From: CBDAUN01 sp965214615
GTDB lineage: Bacteria > Pseudomonadota > Gammaproteobacteria > Arenicellales > JAJDZL01
Direction of reading: 5' to 3'
Length of the DNA: 64,000 nucleotides
NCBI GenBank assembly: GCA_965214615.1
Contig: OZ243952.1
Coordinates: 2,852,001 to 2,916,000, forward strand
Shown here: one piece after another, positions 35,105 to 44,900 of the stretch
Layout of the letters: the number at the start of each line of letters is the position of its first letter
How positions within the stretch are numbered: the first letter of the stretch is position 1
The notes under the pieces: generated by a model
Database searches by the model: none
Seen by the model: only the letters and a program-made list of their open reading frames with translations
What the model was told of the DNA's origin: nothing
Made by a program: the position numbers and the translations under genes

Positions 35105-35573
35105 ATGAACCTGCTGACGGGCAGTTTTGAAGAAAGACTTCGGAAAAGTATTTCATTTGCTTGGCGAGTCTTCATGGAAAAAACAGGTGCCGAACTGTTG
35201 TCAATCAACAAAGAAGCATCCATGCAACTTCATTACTCATCTATTTTGCAACAGGTCGCTCCTCTCATTTGCTTTCAAGAGAACGAAAGAATTGATATCG
35301 AATTGGAAACCGGTGTTGTAATTTGCGGCAGGAATCGTGAAATCGATTTGGTGCTGAAGGGTTCTGATTCTAACGGCAGCCACAATATTGCTGTCGAGAT
35401 GAAGTGCTATCGACAACTTGCTTCATCGGGCGGGAAGCGTGGGGCGACTGATATCTTTATGAAAGATGTCTATGAGGACTTGAACTTGCTTGAAGACTAT
35501 TGTGAACATGCAGAGTACGATCGAGGGGTTTCGCTGGTGATGAATAATCTGAACAGGCTTGTGCATCCCAAAC

Positions 35574-37504
35574 ATCGGGTAGGAGGCGAGATTACTCTCG
35601 CCGTCCTCCCACACCACCGTACGTACGGTTCCGTATACGGCGGTTCATGGCAAGCAACGCAGACGTACAACGGTATCCGTCAAAGACACCAGACCAAGCC
35701 GACAAAAGTAAGCAATCGGGAAGGCTTGGTTCATGTGAGAAGCACCGCTGTTCCACCAAGGACCGTAGCCATTGGTGGCGGATTTCCACGCCCGAACCTC
35801 ATCCAATCCCAACCGCATCAAGTTGCGAGCGCGTGTGAAGACACGCTTCCATTGCCGCCAGATGATACAGCGCAATTTGTGCCGTATCCACATGTCGAGT
35901 CTTCTCAACAGCACCTTCGCTTCAGCTAGCTTGAAATAGGCTGCCCATCCGCGAAGCAGTCGGTTAAGATGCTCAATCGTGTAGGTGAGACTTCGTCCGC
36001 GCGCACCGCGCAGAACCTCTCGCACCCTGGCTTTGAAACGCCTGCGGCTCTTAAATGAGATGCGCACGGTCGCCCGCGCACCGCCCACAATGGTGTAGCC
36101 CAGAAATTGCCGTTTCGAAGGCCGCGCGACCGCGCTTTTGTCCTTGTTGACTTTCAGCTTCAACCGCTCCGCCAGAAACACTTCCAGACTTTCCATCAAT
36201 TTCAGGCCCGCTTTCTCACTGCGCACATAGATGTTGCAGTCGTCCGCATAACGGCAGAAACGATGGCCTCGCCTTTCCAGTTCCTTGTCCAGCTCTGTAA
36301 GCAGTACGTTGGACAGAAGTGGGCTCAATGGGCTACCTTGTGGCGTCCCGGTCCGGCGGGGCGAAACCACCCCGTCTGTCATCATGCCTGCCTTCAGATA
36401 CCGGCGAATCAACTTCAAAACCCGCCTGTCGCTCACCTTGCGAGACAACTTGCCCATCAAAATATCGTGATTCACCAGATCGAAAAACTTTTCCAAATCC
36501 AAATCAACCACCCAGTTGCAGCCCGACTCAACATGCCGTTGCGCCTGACGCACCGCCTGATGCGCATTGCGACCCGGCCGGAATCCGTAACTGCTGTCAC
36601 TGAAGTCCGGCTCGAATATCCCGCTCAACACCTGATGCAACGCCTGCTGAATCATTCGGTCCAGCAGTGTCGGTATGCCGAGTGTGCGAACCCCGCCTTG
36701 CGGCTTGGGAATGTCCACCCGACGAACTGGCGCAGGAATATACTCCTGTGCCAGCAGCTTGGCCTTGACCGTTGGCCAATGCCGCTTCAGATGTGCTTTG
36801 AACTCGGCTACGCCAATGCCATCGACACCGGCACCGCCTTTGTTCGCACACACCCTGTCATAGGCTTTCTTCATGTTGGCAGGCGAAAGCACCGCCTCCA
36901 TCAAATCGGCCTTTTGTGGCTGCGCTTTCGTCCGCGTCGGGTTCGCCGTTTCCGCCTCGACACCCAGCGCGGCTGTTGACGGCTTCTGTCCGTCGCCTTC
37001 CGTCCGGGCCTGACCTTGTCGACCAGCTTGTGTCTTGTTCGGTTTCATCGGGATTGTCCCTCGCCTACTCGCATCTTGCCATGTTCAGCCCTTCAACCGC
37101 CGGTGAGCGGCCTACTATGGCTTCTGCTGACTTCTGCTGCCCCATCCCGCATCCTTTCGAATCCGGTAGCCATTGGCAGAGCAGCAGACCTCCCAGGGTA
37201 ATGCGCGCGACCTTCCCACTTATGCCTGCCGCATATACGTCCACGGTTTCCGTACAAGTACCGGGCTTTGAAAATATTTGCCTTCTCACCCACCGTGACC
37301 GCCTCGTATGCGATTCCTGTTCGTCAGGCCAGTGGTTTGCCTTCAGCTTCCTTCAGATTCCGCTTCGCAGCGGACACCCTTGCCGTTCGGCTAACCGTTC
37401 CCCTTGTCGGGCCGGTAGCGGACTTGCACCGCCAGGTCATCCGACCACCACCACGTGTGTCGGAATAGCGCCAGTCAAGGCGCTGCGCGCCATGCCTGGC
37501 GCAC
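35574..37504 (-). mobile_element. Group II intron, complete, 1931 bases
   Basis: On the minus strand the element begins GTGCGCC at 37504, matching the group II 5' consensus GTGYG, and ends CCTACCCGAT at 35574, matching the 3' AY rule. A domain V hairpin is recognisable at 35646-35612 (ACCGCCGTA pairing with TACGGTGGT around an ACGG-aa-CCGT tip), followed by a domain VI-like hairpin (GGCGAGA/TCTCGCC). About 450 bases of domain I-III structure precede the reverse transcriptase gene. The ends are confirmed because removing exactly these bases restores the host gene frame. Confidence 0.92.
35645..37048 (-). CDS. ltrA: Group II intron reverse transcriptase/maturase (LtrA type)
   Basis: This 467-residue protein promotes intron splicing and retrotransposition. 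It has an N-terminal linker rich in Thr/Gln/Ala, reverse transcriptase blocks RRVDIPKPQGGVRTLGIPT, WVVDLDLEKFFDLVNHD (first catalytic Asp), GTPQGSPLSPLLSN and the RYADDCNIYV catalytic pair near residue 243, and a maturase X domain (LLRGWAAYFKLAEA). There is no HNH endonuclease domain, so mobility probably uses nicked or single-stranded DNA such as a replication fork. The gene ends inside intron domain V. Confidence 0.95.
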   Translation of the reverse strand: MKPNKTQAGRQGQARTEGDGQKPSTAALGVEAETANPTRTKAQPQKADLMEAVLSPANMKKAYDRVCANKGGAGVDGIGVAEFKAHLKRHWPTVKAKLLAQEYIPAPVRRVDIPKPQGGVRTLGIPTLLDRMIQQALHQVLSGIFEPDFSDSSYGFRPGRNAHQAVRQAQRHVESGCNWVVDLDLEKFFDLVNHDILMGKLSRKVSDRRVLKLIRRYLKAGMMTDGVVSPRRTGTPQGSPLSPLLSNVLLTELDKELERRGHRFCRYADDCNIYVRSEKAGLKLMESLEVFLAERLKLKVNKDKSAVARPSKRQFLGYTIVGGARATVRISFKSRRRFKARVREVLRGARGRSLTYTIEHLNRLLRGWAAYFKLAEAKVLLRRLDMWIRHKLRCIIWRQWKRVFTRARNLMRLGLDEVRAWKSATNGYGPWWNSGASHMNQAFPIAYFCRLGLVSLTDTVVRLRCLP

Positions 37505-37677
37505 AAAAGAGAGCGAAATGCTGGGACTACGACATTTCGCATGGAACCGAAGTTGGAGACAAGCACCTATCGACTCCGATCGGCGGAAAAACGATTGATA
37601 TCAGACTCAGGAAATCATATGAATTCAATTGGGTTCAAAATGGTGATTTTTGGTTTCTGGAAATCGAAGGGCGTTAG

Positions 37678-37974
37678 ATTTTTCTAAATTTATCGTTGAT
37701 TTAGTGGCACGCTAATTACGAAATCAATCAAGTTCTGCGCTTTACGCAGTGCTTTGACCGTCATATTCAGGTTTCGTGAGCGATGCCTTGAACGTGCTGG
37801 CTGGCGGTATTGGTTTCATCAGTTTCACGAGATCTGCCATAGTGTTTTTTCAGTATCAGTTGCCGCCAACCCAAGCGCACTGCCCCACTAGTCGGTACCA
37901 GTTTACATGACACACATGCCGGGCAATTCACTCCGTTTTCAAGGACAATTCTGAATCGGAAAATGTGATTCAAG
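37678..37974. other. Spacer, possible transposase zinc-ribbon remnant
   Basis: No intact gene. On the minus strand, in a frame that crosses 37767-37960, a sequence CPACVSCKLVPTSGAVRLGW followed by RQLILKKHYGRSRE resembles a decayed IS1-type zinc ribbon (C-x2-C with the later Cys positions lost). The match is weak. Confidence 0.25.
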
Positions 37975-38439
37975 CTAATTTTCTGTCCAATCGCCCCAAG
38001 CTCGAAACCCAGAATGGTATGCCAAGTCTCTGGCATATTCGGTAATCGCATCTTTGCCATCTTCTGCTTCTGGGTCCACAGGGATTACGATATCAGCATG
38101 CCACGGATTGTCCGACAGCGGAGACGCCTTTACAAAGCAACCGACTAGCTTAACGTCCGATGCTTTCAAGGTATACCAGCCCCAGAAGTTTTTTCCCAAT
38201 TGCCTTGCGTTTCGTGTTCCCAATTCAGCCAATGAAGATTCTGGCGCAAAATCCATGCGATTAACGGAGATTTCGTTTGAGTTCTTAGGCGGCATAAACG
38301 TCGAAACATGCACTCGTATTTCGCCAGCTTCTATCATCCTTCGATAAGTCGACCTGACACTGGTTTGCGGTCGTTCTTTTCGCCCGGGTGCTTCGTTGTG
38401 CTGTATGGAACCGGGCAGATTTCTTTCTACAGAATCATT
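37975..38439 (-). CDS. Unknown 155-codon frame, start codon lost or non-canonical
   Basis: The first ATG (38337) gives a 120-residue protein beginning MIEAGEIRVHVSTF, but the frame stays open and protein-like upstream (ERNLPGSIQHNEAPGRKERP, then TSVRSTYRRM) as far as the TGA at 38440. No ATG, GTG or TTG exists in that extension, while ATG 38432 lies just out of frame, so a one-base shift near the 5' end is likely. The C-terminal half contains LGKNFWGWYTLKASDVKLVG and ends in a Trp-rich tail. The family is not recognised. It follows the next upstream gene by three bases. Confidence 0.5.
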   Translation of the reverse strand, partial: NDSVERNLPGSIQHNEAPGRKERPQTSVRSTYRRMIEAGEIRVHVSTFMPPKNSNEISVNRMDFAPESSLAELGTRNARQLGKNFWGWYTLKASDVKLVGCFVKASPLSDNPWHADIVIPVDPEAEDGKDAITEYARDLAYHSGFRAWGDWTEN

Positions 38440-38442
38440 TCA

Positions 38443-38943
38443 CTACCCAATGCCCACCCTTTTGAATTCCATAAGCCCACCTTCGTTAAGAAAATCTGCG
38501 GAATCGTCCACTCGCAGTCTTCCTCTTGATCTTTCGGTGCGATGGTAAAGCACCCCGGACCCATCATGCTCAATGACAAACAAGGCGCCGCACTTACTGG
38601 CAGGAACTCGAAAATCAATTGCTATTCGGCGTTCTGTCATCGGGTAAATTTCAGGTCGATCCTTGACGTAGGAGAAAATTTTCTCTAAGAAATTCTTAAC
38701 TTTATAAAAGGTGATTTCCGAGGGAGCTTCAAGGTCCTCTTCCTGTGCGTAATCGGAACACTGCGCCAATTCATTTAGCAAGTCCGGCAACCATGCCTCG
38801 TGCACCTGCGCCAAGGTCGACGACCCGAAGATGTCACAAAACAATTTGCCCGGCTTGGCTGATTTGCAATTTTTCTGGTCATCTCGCGTCCGGTTGTCAA
38901 GGACATAGCGTTCTTCATAACCGTTTTTGCGTTTTTGAAGGGA
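38443..38943 (-). CDS. Unknown protein frame, N-terminus probably frameshifted
   Basis: The first canonical start (TTG 38844) gives 133 residues, but the same frame is protein-like upstream (RKNGYEERYVLDNRTRDDQK, then NCKSAKPGKLF) to the TGA at 38944. ATG 38968 in another frame begins MPMSAFSVIPSKTQK and could join it if one base is gained or lost in the adjacent A-runs (38925-38943). The protein includes ERRIAIDFRVPASKCGALFV and a central helical part; no family is recognised. It precedes the gene ending at 37975 with three bases between frames. Confidence 0.5.
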   Translation of the reverse strand, partial: SLQKRKNGYEERYVLDNRTRDDQKNCKSAKPGKLFCDIFGSSTLAQVHEAWLPDLLNELAQCSDYAQEEDLEAPSEITFYKVKNFLEKIFSYVKDRPEIYPMTERRIAIDFRVPASKCGALFVIEHDGSGVLYHRTERSRGRLRVDDSADFLNEGGLMEFKRVGIG

Positions 38944-39280
38944 TCACGCTGAACGCTGACATTGGCATGTTGGCGAGGGCCAGCCACAGATCTGTGAACT
39001 GGCATGATTGGCTGCGAAAACAGCATATTCGTAGATTGCATCAAATGAATTTACTCCATTGTCAAGTCCAGCAATCCTGAATTAGAATCAGATCGTGTGG
39101 CTGCTCAAGCGTTCCATTTTCTAGCCGCCGTTGACAACCTAGAACAACACCGCTCCATTTCCGAGGCGTTGCCCCAGCCTTGCCGGACGCGCCGCGCTCA
39201 GCCTTCGCTGATAATGATCGAACCGATCCTCGCATTAGTCTCACTATCGGGAACTATTCGCGGCGCAACCGGTGCGCGTT
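38944..39280. other. Spacer, nothing recognised
   Basis: Apart from the possible displaced start of the left-hand gene near 38968, I see no gene, repeat or RNA structure in these 337 bases. Confidence 0.35.
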
Positions 39281-40063
39281 TCACGCGGCGAAGCGTTCGA
39301 TCTTTCGGCGCAGATCTTTTTCCGCTTCGAGCGAGGCGACAGCGGTGCCGGCAACATTGGTCAGTCGCGCGAGATCGAGTCGCGGTATTTCCTGCTGATC
39401 GGCAAACACGATGACCGACTCGAAGGACACGTGGTGAAGCAAAAAGTGCGACAGCATAATTGTAGTCAGCCGAGCCTTGTCGCGGCCCGGAATGCCGTAC
39501 AGAAACACCGATCTCCCGTCCTGCCCCTCGAAACGGTAGTCGATAGGATAATGGTTGGCGTTCGGAACATCTGGCAGAATGTAATCGGTATCGACGATTT
39601 CCTTGTCCAATATGGTAAAGACCAGCCCGCGCAGGTCCTCGTAGAACGTCGAGGCTACCCTCTCGCGACTCAGGAATGTCAGGTCATAAATCTTCGTCAA
39701 TGCCTGTCCGAACCTGAACAGAGCCTCCCCCACCTGATCCGGTGGTGTCTCAATGGAGAAGATGCCGTTGTCTTCCTCAATGCCGCTCGCGCGCACGATT
39801 TGCTCGCGCAGAGAGGCACGCGCACCATCGTAGAACAGATCCACGTCATGCTCGTAGCTCACGTGCATCAGAGTGTGGCCACGATCGCTGAACTTCATGC
39901 CTCCGCCCGCTGTTTCAGACAAGTAGATCGGGAAGTGATCGCCATCCGGAAACGTAAACGGCGATTCCATCATCAGCACATCGTCCTCGCGCCGGTGAAT
40001 TCGTACCTCGGCGCACAGGCGCTCGCACAGCATTTTTTCCAGCTTCACCTGATCAAGCGCCAT
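39281..40063 (-). CDS. DUF1828/DUF1829 protein
   Basis: This 260-residue protein has a DUF1828 N-terminal part (PFTFPDGDHFPIYLSETAGG, then MKFSDRGHTLMHVSYEHDVD) and a DUF1829 C-terminal part. ATG 40063 is chosen because CGGGAG lies nine bases upstream and the preceding gene overlaps it by 11 bases. The function is unknown; members are common in mobile and defence-rich regions, often with a small upstream partner as here. The conserved Asp/Glu residues of the N-terminal half could indicate a nuclease-like fold, but that is not established. Confidence 0.8.
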   Translation of the reverse strand: MALDQVKLEKMLCERLCAEVRIHRREDDVLMMESPFTFPDGDHFPIYLSETAGGGMKFSDRGHTLMHVSYEHDVDLFYDGARASLREQIVRASGIEEDNGIFSIETPPDQVGEALFRFGQALTKIYDLTFLSRERVASTFYEDLRGLVFTILDKEIVDTDYILPDVPNANHYPIDYRFEGQDGRSVFLYGIPGRDKARLTTIMLSHFLLHHVSFESVIVFADQQEIPRLDLARLTNVAGTAVASLEAEKDLRRKIERFAA

Positions 40064-40349
40064 CGAATAACTCCCGTTCGTCATGCTTTGCGGAAAGACC
40101 CCCGACACCACAATCTTCGATCAGGCATGCGAGCGCGCCCTCCACTGTTTTGAACCGATCCGTTGCTGCGGCGTGACTGTCGACTTTTCTCCCTGCCACA
40201 AGCGCCAAGCCACACGAAAAGTCCCGATCGTCATCCAGGTTCTGTCGCTGATAGATCCGGTAGACCGCCCCGTCGTGCGTGTCAACGTTGAAATTCCGCT
40301 GCTTGTGTCGCCCCGGCTTCTCCAGCCAACGCGCAACGCGATTCCTCAC
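40053..40349 (-). CDS. Small upstream partner of the DUF1828/DUF1829 gene
   Basis: From GTG 40349 the frame gives 98 residues with FNVDTHDGAVYRIYQRQNL and DFSCGLALV; its end overlaps the DUF1828 start by 11 bases, indicating coupled translation. The same frame continues upstream without a start codon (IESIETSTTKECRTRSDPDE, then LIESIGSKRVRN) up to a TAG near 40459, so the native protein was probably about 35 residues longer and has lost its start. No family name can be given. Confidence 0.55.
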   Translation of the reverse strand: MRNRVARWLEKPGRHKQRNFNVDTHDGAVYRIYQRQNLDDDRDFSCGLALVAGRKVDSHAAATDRFKTVEGALACLIEDCGVGGLSAKHDERELFDGA

Positions 40350-40737
40350 CCGCTTGGAGCCGATCGATTCGATCAGTTCATCGGGATCTGATCTGGTGCG
40401 GCATTCCTTTGTTGTTGAGGTTTCTATGGATTCAATGATACTGGCGAAATCCTACTGACTTTCAAATGTCGGTACGTAGCACAAAAGACAATCTGAGTGT
40501 GGAAATCGGATTGCATCTGAAATGCGGCAGTGAATCAGACACAAAATCCGAGCAGTCTGTCAACAGCGCTGAAATCTTCTTCAGGAACCTGAGAAATTTG
40601 CCTTTTTGATAACCAATAATCTGAATATGAAATTCAATTTTTCGTGCAAAATTACAATGGGGAGTCGACTACTCGGTACTGAACTAATGTCAAACGTCTA
40701 CCAGTCCAACAATCACTAATACCCAATTCGTTGGTGT
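40350..40737. other. Spacer, mostly non-coding
   Basis: The left part (to 40458) contains the in-frame extension of the neighbouring small gene. The remainder shows no gene on either strand; it should carry the promoter of the DUF1828 pair. Confidence 0.35.
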
Positions 40738-41244
40738 TCAACCAAATTTTCTAAGTCTTTCGATAAGTGCAGGGGCTTTGCACTTTACTTCATCCTGCCA
40801 AATCTTGAGATCTTCACAAAGAAACGCCGCACATTGATCGTCAGATACAGACTCTGATTCGAGTTCAATGAGGTCAGAAGTTATGCTCTGCAAATGCCCG
40901 TACCACGAAACAACATCATAGCAGAGATCCGGACCAAGTAATCCGAGTCGATCGACGTTGGCCGCAACTATGTCGGGGAGATCATTTTTCATTCCATATA
41001 TCCTGGGCATCTCTGTGAAATTTCCTAATTCAAACCGTCCCAAAAATTCACGATAATATTCCTCGTAGTTTCTTGCATCAGCATTACGCATTATTGCTTC
41101 TATCTCGGCTGCAAGCATTACTGCAACTGCTCGAGCATCCGCAGTACGTTGTCTATTGTTTACCGCTGTAGTACTCAAGTAGACAGCAAGCGCTCCCACA
41201 AATACGGCAATTAGCGGTAAAAAGTCACGAAATAGATCATACAT
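40738..41244 (-). CDS. Single-pass membrane protein of unknown function
   Basis: This 168-residue protein has one N-terminal transmembrane helix (FLPLIAVFVGALAVYLST, residues 8-25) and a helical cytoplasmic domain that includes ARAVAVMLAAEIEAIMRNAD. GAGGTGG precedes ATG 41244 by nine bases, so the start is firm. It resembles small anchored proteins of unknown role in defence-rich regions. It is not overlapped with a neighbour. Confidence 0.72.
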   Translation of the reverse strand: MYDLFRDFLPLIAVFVGALAVYLSTTAVNNRQRTADARAVAVMLAAEIEAIMRNADARNYEEYYREFLGRFELGNFTEMPRIYGMKNDLPDIVAANVDRLGLLGPDLCYDVVSWYGHLQSITSDLIELESESVSDDQCAAFLCEDLKIWQDEVKCKAPALIERLRKFG

Positions 41245-41618
41245 AACGTTTCCACCTCAATTCGTACAGCGATCAGCATTTGAGTTTTGACGACAAATCC
41301 GCTTGTGTCAATAACTTGCGAGGCTTGGCCTCAGATCGACAAGTCGTGTATTCAGCGCATCATGAACGTATCGGGTTGATAGGGCTCTGGGGGTGTGTCA
41401 GCTTTCTTAGAGGGCTCTTCATCAAATAGAGTGGATTTGATCGCAAATGTCGATTCGTTGCCGCTTCCTGATACAGTTCAAATGTTGAATTCTACATTTG
41501 AACTGCTTCCCGCTAGTGCAACGATTTAACATTTCTGATCAATTCCACCCTGATAGATAAAGTGCCAAATTATTTTTGTGGAAAATACATTACCGTGCAC
41601 GTTTAACTTGAACTGACT
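41245..41618. other. Intergenic DNA with a gene-end remnant and a palindrome
   Basis: The minus strand from 41477 to 41352 is a 41-codon open frame with protein-like content (NESTFAIKSTLFDEEPSKKA, then PPEPYQPDTFMMR) that has no start and stops upstream inside a palindrome; it looks like the C-terminal end of a lost gene. The palindrome is listed separately. No other gene is visible. Confidence 0.35.
41474..41505. repeat. Palindrome with 12-bp arms
   Basis: CAGTTCAAATGT (41474-41485) and ACATTTGAACTG (41494-41505) are perfect inverted copies around TGAATTCT. A second, longer palindrome with the same core (TCAA, TGTTGAATTC, ACATTTGA) occurs at 52092-52135, on the other side of the reverse transcriptase to IetA block. 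No T-run follows, so it is not a standard terminator. Confidence 0.6.
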
Positions 41619-41951
41619 TCATTCGCTTGATCGACGTCGCTCAAGATAGCCTGGAAAATGTGCTCCCCATGCTCTTTGATCACCAACGATCAAACTTAAA
41701 TCCTCGGACGGGACAGGTTTTTCGCATTGAGTCGCTCCAAATTGCGTCGCCAACAGGTGCGTAGATGGAGTGAATTAGACTGTCACCACATTTGCTTCCA
41801 AGTCATACCGCGAGAAAACCACGGCATCAAAAGAGTAATGGCCTGATCGAGCCTGCGTCTGGGCGAAGGGCAAAAACGCGTTCTGGATGTTGGTCGTCGG
41901 CACAAAGGCTTCGATACCATTCCCAATTTTCTTGCTATACCAACTAGTCAT
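41619..41951 (-). pseudogene. Small gene directly after the DRT1 gene, broken by one in-frame TAA
   Basis: ATG 41951 lies three bases after the stop of the reverse transcriptase-nitrilase gene. The frame gives 58 residues (MTSWYSKKIGNGIEAFVP, later FDAVVFSRYDLEANVVTV) to TAA 41775-41777, and then continues without further stops for 51 more codons (FTPSTHLLATQFGATQCEKP, later AWGAHFPGYLERRRSSE) to TGA 41619-41621. The content is protein-like on both sides, so the original protein was about 110 residues and a nonsense change is likely. No family is recognised. Its position makes it a candidate accessory gene of the DRT system. Confidence 0.62.
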
Positions 41952-41954
41952 AAT

Positions 41955-44900
41955 TTATCTCGGCTCTTCATCATCTGGGTTGGGGAGTGTTAGGCCGGCG
42001 GGTGGCTGCTTCCATTGCGGATTTTCGTCTCCTGAAATTTCGTGGCGACTGACAAAATCATTGATGGAATCGATTTCCAGAAACGAAATCGACACCTGTG
42101 GCTGTCCGTGAGTGTGGAAGATTTGCCTAGTGAAACGATCACTCGTTGGCCAGTACGCGTTGCTGCCTCCATAATACCCACTGTTAGCCACGATTACGAG
42201 TTGGAACATGTGGTAATGCAAAGCCAGCGCCATCTGATCGAAAGTCGTGACATCCTTGTTGAACGCCGGAATCGCGAGTACGTCCGAACGATCACGAAGG
42301 TCTGCAACTAAGGCAAGGTCCGTTGCATCGTAACACACTGTGGATGTCAACCACAACGGCCGTGCACGGTTCGTTTGTGACCAGGGATATCCAATCAACC
42401 ACTGACAAGGACGAAATCCCTGGACAATGTTCTTACTGTAGTGATTGAACTTCTGTTCTTCCGGAGATAGGTGCGCCTTGCCTTGGCGACGAATTCTAAT
42501 TTGCATTCCTTGGCTGGGTGAATATTCCGGGATGACCCACAAAGCCGAGTTTATCAACGGGTGATTTGCGACAATCTCTTCGTACGTCAACCCTGCGAGC
42601 ACAATCGCTTTGTGTGTTCTTGCGAAAGGAACAAGATGCGAGTCGACGTCTTGCGGGTGGACAGCGAGTTCTGGCAGAATTAGCCAATCTAGATGTCCAG
42701 ACTCGCCTTTATGCGTCCTGCGTACTGTCAGCATTCGTTCTACTGCAGCGAGCACGGCCCCGAGATGATTGCGATGTTTTCGTCTGATCGTCGGATTGGT
42801 CAGTTCAAGGTCTTTTTCGTCTGAAAAGTCGTCGGGCGTAGGAACAGCGGTTTGCACCACGCAGGCGCGCAGGGACCGCTCATCTTGCTTGTCAATCGGC
42901 GGCTTTATCAGTATTGGCAGAATGAGCGTTCGGCTTGCGCGACCGCTTAGCTGTTCAAGTTCGTTAATTCTTGACCCTATATTCTCAATAGCCGCGTCGA
43001 CTCCTTGCTCGACCCATTTGAACGGCAACGATTCGCTGCATCCGGGCCAGCGCAGCAAAGCAAAAAGAAACCCCTCCATCCAATCGGTTATTGGAAGCCA
43101 GTCATCTCCGAATGCGGACTGCGCGCAGTACATGCCGTATAGGCGCTGGTACCAGTGGCTTTGCACTGGACGATAAGACAATTCCGATTCCTTCCAACTT
43201 GCGCTGCGAACGGGCTGAGTGAAGTCCGGCCGACCGGATAAAATGAAACGCAAGAGGAAACCAAGCTGGAACCGCCACCGCTCGCCGGCTTTGCACCAAG
43301 GGGGCGCAGCGTACAGGGAATTTGAAGCAGTGGCAGCACTCGTGAGAATGTTCAGTTGCTTCACTTTTGCCGCAACTTCACCGTCGTCGAGTTCAATCTG
43401 AATCTGCCCCGGTGTGATCGCATCCGCAATAGATGTCTGAAGTTTCCATTGTTCGAGAAATGCGTTCGCGAAGCAAAGGAGCGAAAGTTCGTTGCGAAGC
43501 GGAACATCCAGTTGCCCGCTTCGCACAACTGTCGAAAGGGTCTGCAGGGATCCATCAGAGTCTGTTTCAGACAAGCAAAGATCTTCCCTTGTGCGCGCCG
43601 GGAGATTGTCAATATGGCCGGCATCCGTGCTTTTACCGAGTAATTCAAGAAAAAACGACGGGGCACGGTGTGCAATTTGTTGCGTTCGATCGAGCGTCAA
43701 TCTGCGGCGCGTTAGCAAATCAGCCCGTGCCTGATCCACGAAAGCGCGTCTTGCGACGATCGCGAGTGTGGCAAATTCGGCACTTCCCAACCGCTTCTCT
43801 GCAAGATGAGCGTTTCGCGACTGCCTTTGTACGCCTTGCAAAAATCGGATCATCTCCAGGTAATTCCGGGTCTCTGGTTGAACTGCTATGCGGGCATTCG
43901 GTGCGATGTCGGGGTCGTGCGCGGCAATGAACAAGAGGGCCTGCTGTCGCAAATACCACGGAATTCGTGTCGCGGGCAACTGCGCCAGATAAACAGCCTC
44001 TTTGAGCAGGCGTTGTCGATAGGCGGTTATGTTGATCTGTGACGGAAAGGATTCTGAATCCGCTACGAATCCGGTCTCTGTGGCGCCAGCGCGAAGTAAT
44101 TCAGCGAGGCAGTAGTAAACGACACGCTTCGGCGCGCCTCGGCGCCGGCCTGATTCGATGTACGGGCAGAACAGTTTGAGAATGCCATCTAGAATTTCTG
44201 CATCCGGCCAGAGATCAAGACCGATCCGAAGCAAGCGCACGTTCGACGGATCTTCGACCCATCGTTGAATAAGGCCGAGTGCAAATACTCTTGCGTCCTC
44301 ATCCAACTCACTTCGTGATCGGGTTGGATAGAGTCGAGTACCAGAAACGCTATTGCTTGTTTCTTCATCGTAGACCGGTGTTTCACCATCTTCAAGCAAT
44401 GGCCTTAAGGAGCGGTATGTACTACGATATCGGGCAGCACCGAATCTGGCGACCGTCTCGTCGCGCACATCCGGAACGGGTGAGTATTGCCATCCGCCTT
44501 CGTGTCCTGAACTGAGTTTTCGCTGTGCACGTATGAGCCCTGCGATGGCTTCAAGTATTTTTTCACCCGCAACCGCATCGAAACCTCCCGAAACAGCCGA
44601 CTGGATGCGATTCATCTTGGCTTGCTGCCTGACCACAGGCTGCTTGGGAGTCCCGGGCCACATCACGCGAGTCTTGTTGTCTGATAATTCAAGGCCAATC
44701 GACTTCTCATTCAGTTGCCGCTGAAGCCAATTGGCAGTGTTCCTACCGAAACCATCCAAATCCATTTCTGCATCTATTGTTGCCGTTGCGACAAGCCGTA
44801 AATCGTCCACGTATCGGCAATAGTCTACCAAGTGAACTCCTCGGACAACTTCGGTACCGATCGCTGACTGCAGTGCTTCATCAAACTGCAACAGTACGAG

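Larger units (their letters stand above)
35105..37677 (+). pseudogene. PD-(D/E)XK-like nuclease gene split by an antisense group II intron
   Basis: Exon 1 (35105-35573) and exon 2 (37505-37677) join into an uninterrupted 213-residue frame: HPK at the end of exon 1 is followed by QKRAKCWDYD across the junction. The protein carries a PD-(D/E)XK-like core with NREIDLVLK (Asp near residue 80) and IAVEMKCYR (Glu-x-Lys near residue 98), so it is probably a small nuclease or restriction-like enzyme. The intron lies in the opposite orientation to the gene, so splicing of gene mRNA cannot remove it and the gene is inactivated. Without the intron the product would be full length. Confidence 0.8.

Noticed and set aside
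36107..36979. 290-codon plus-strand frame inside the group II intron
   Set aside because: It is antisense to the reverse transcriptase gene, which has all catalytic motifs.
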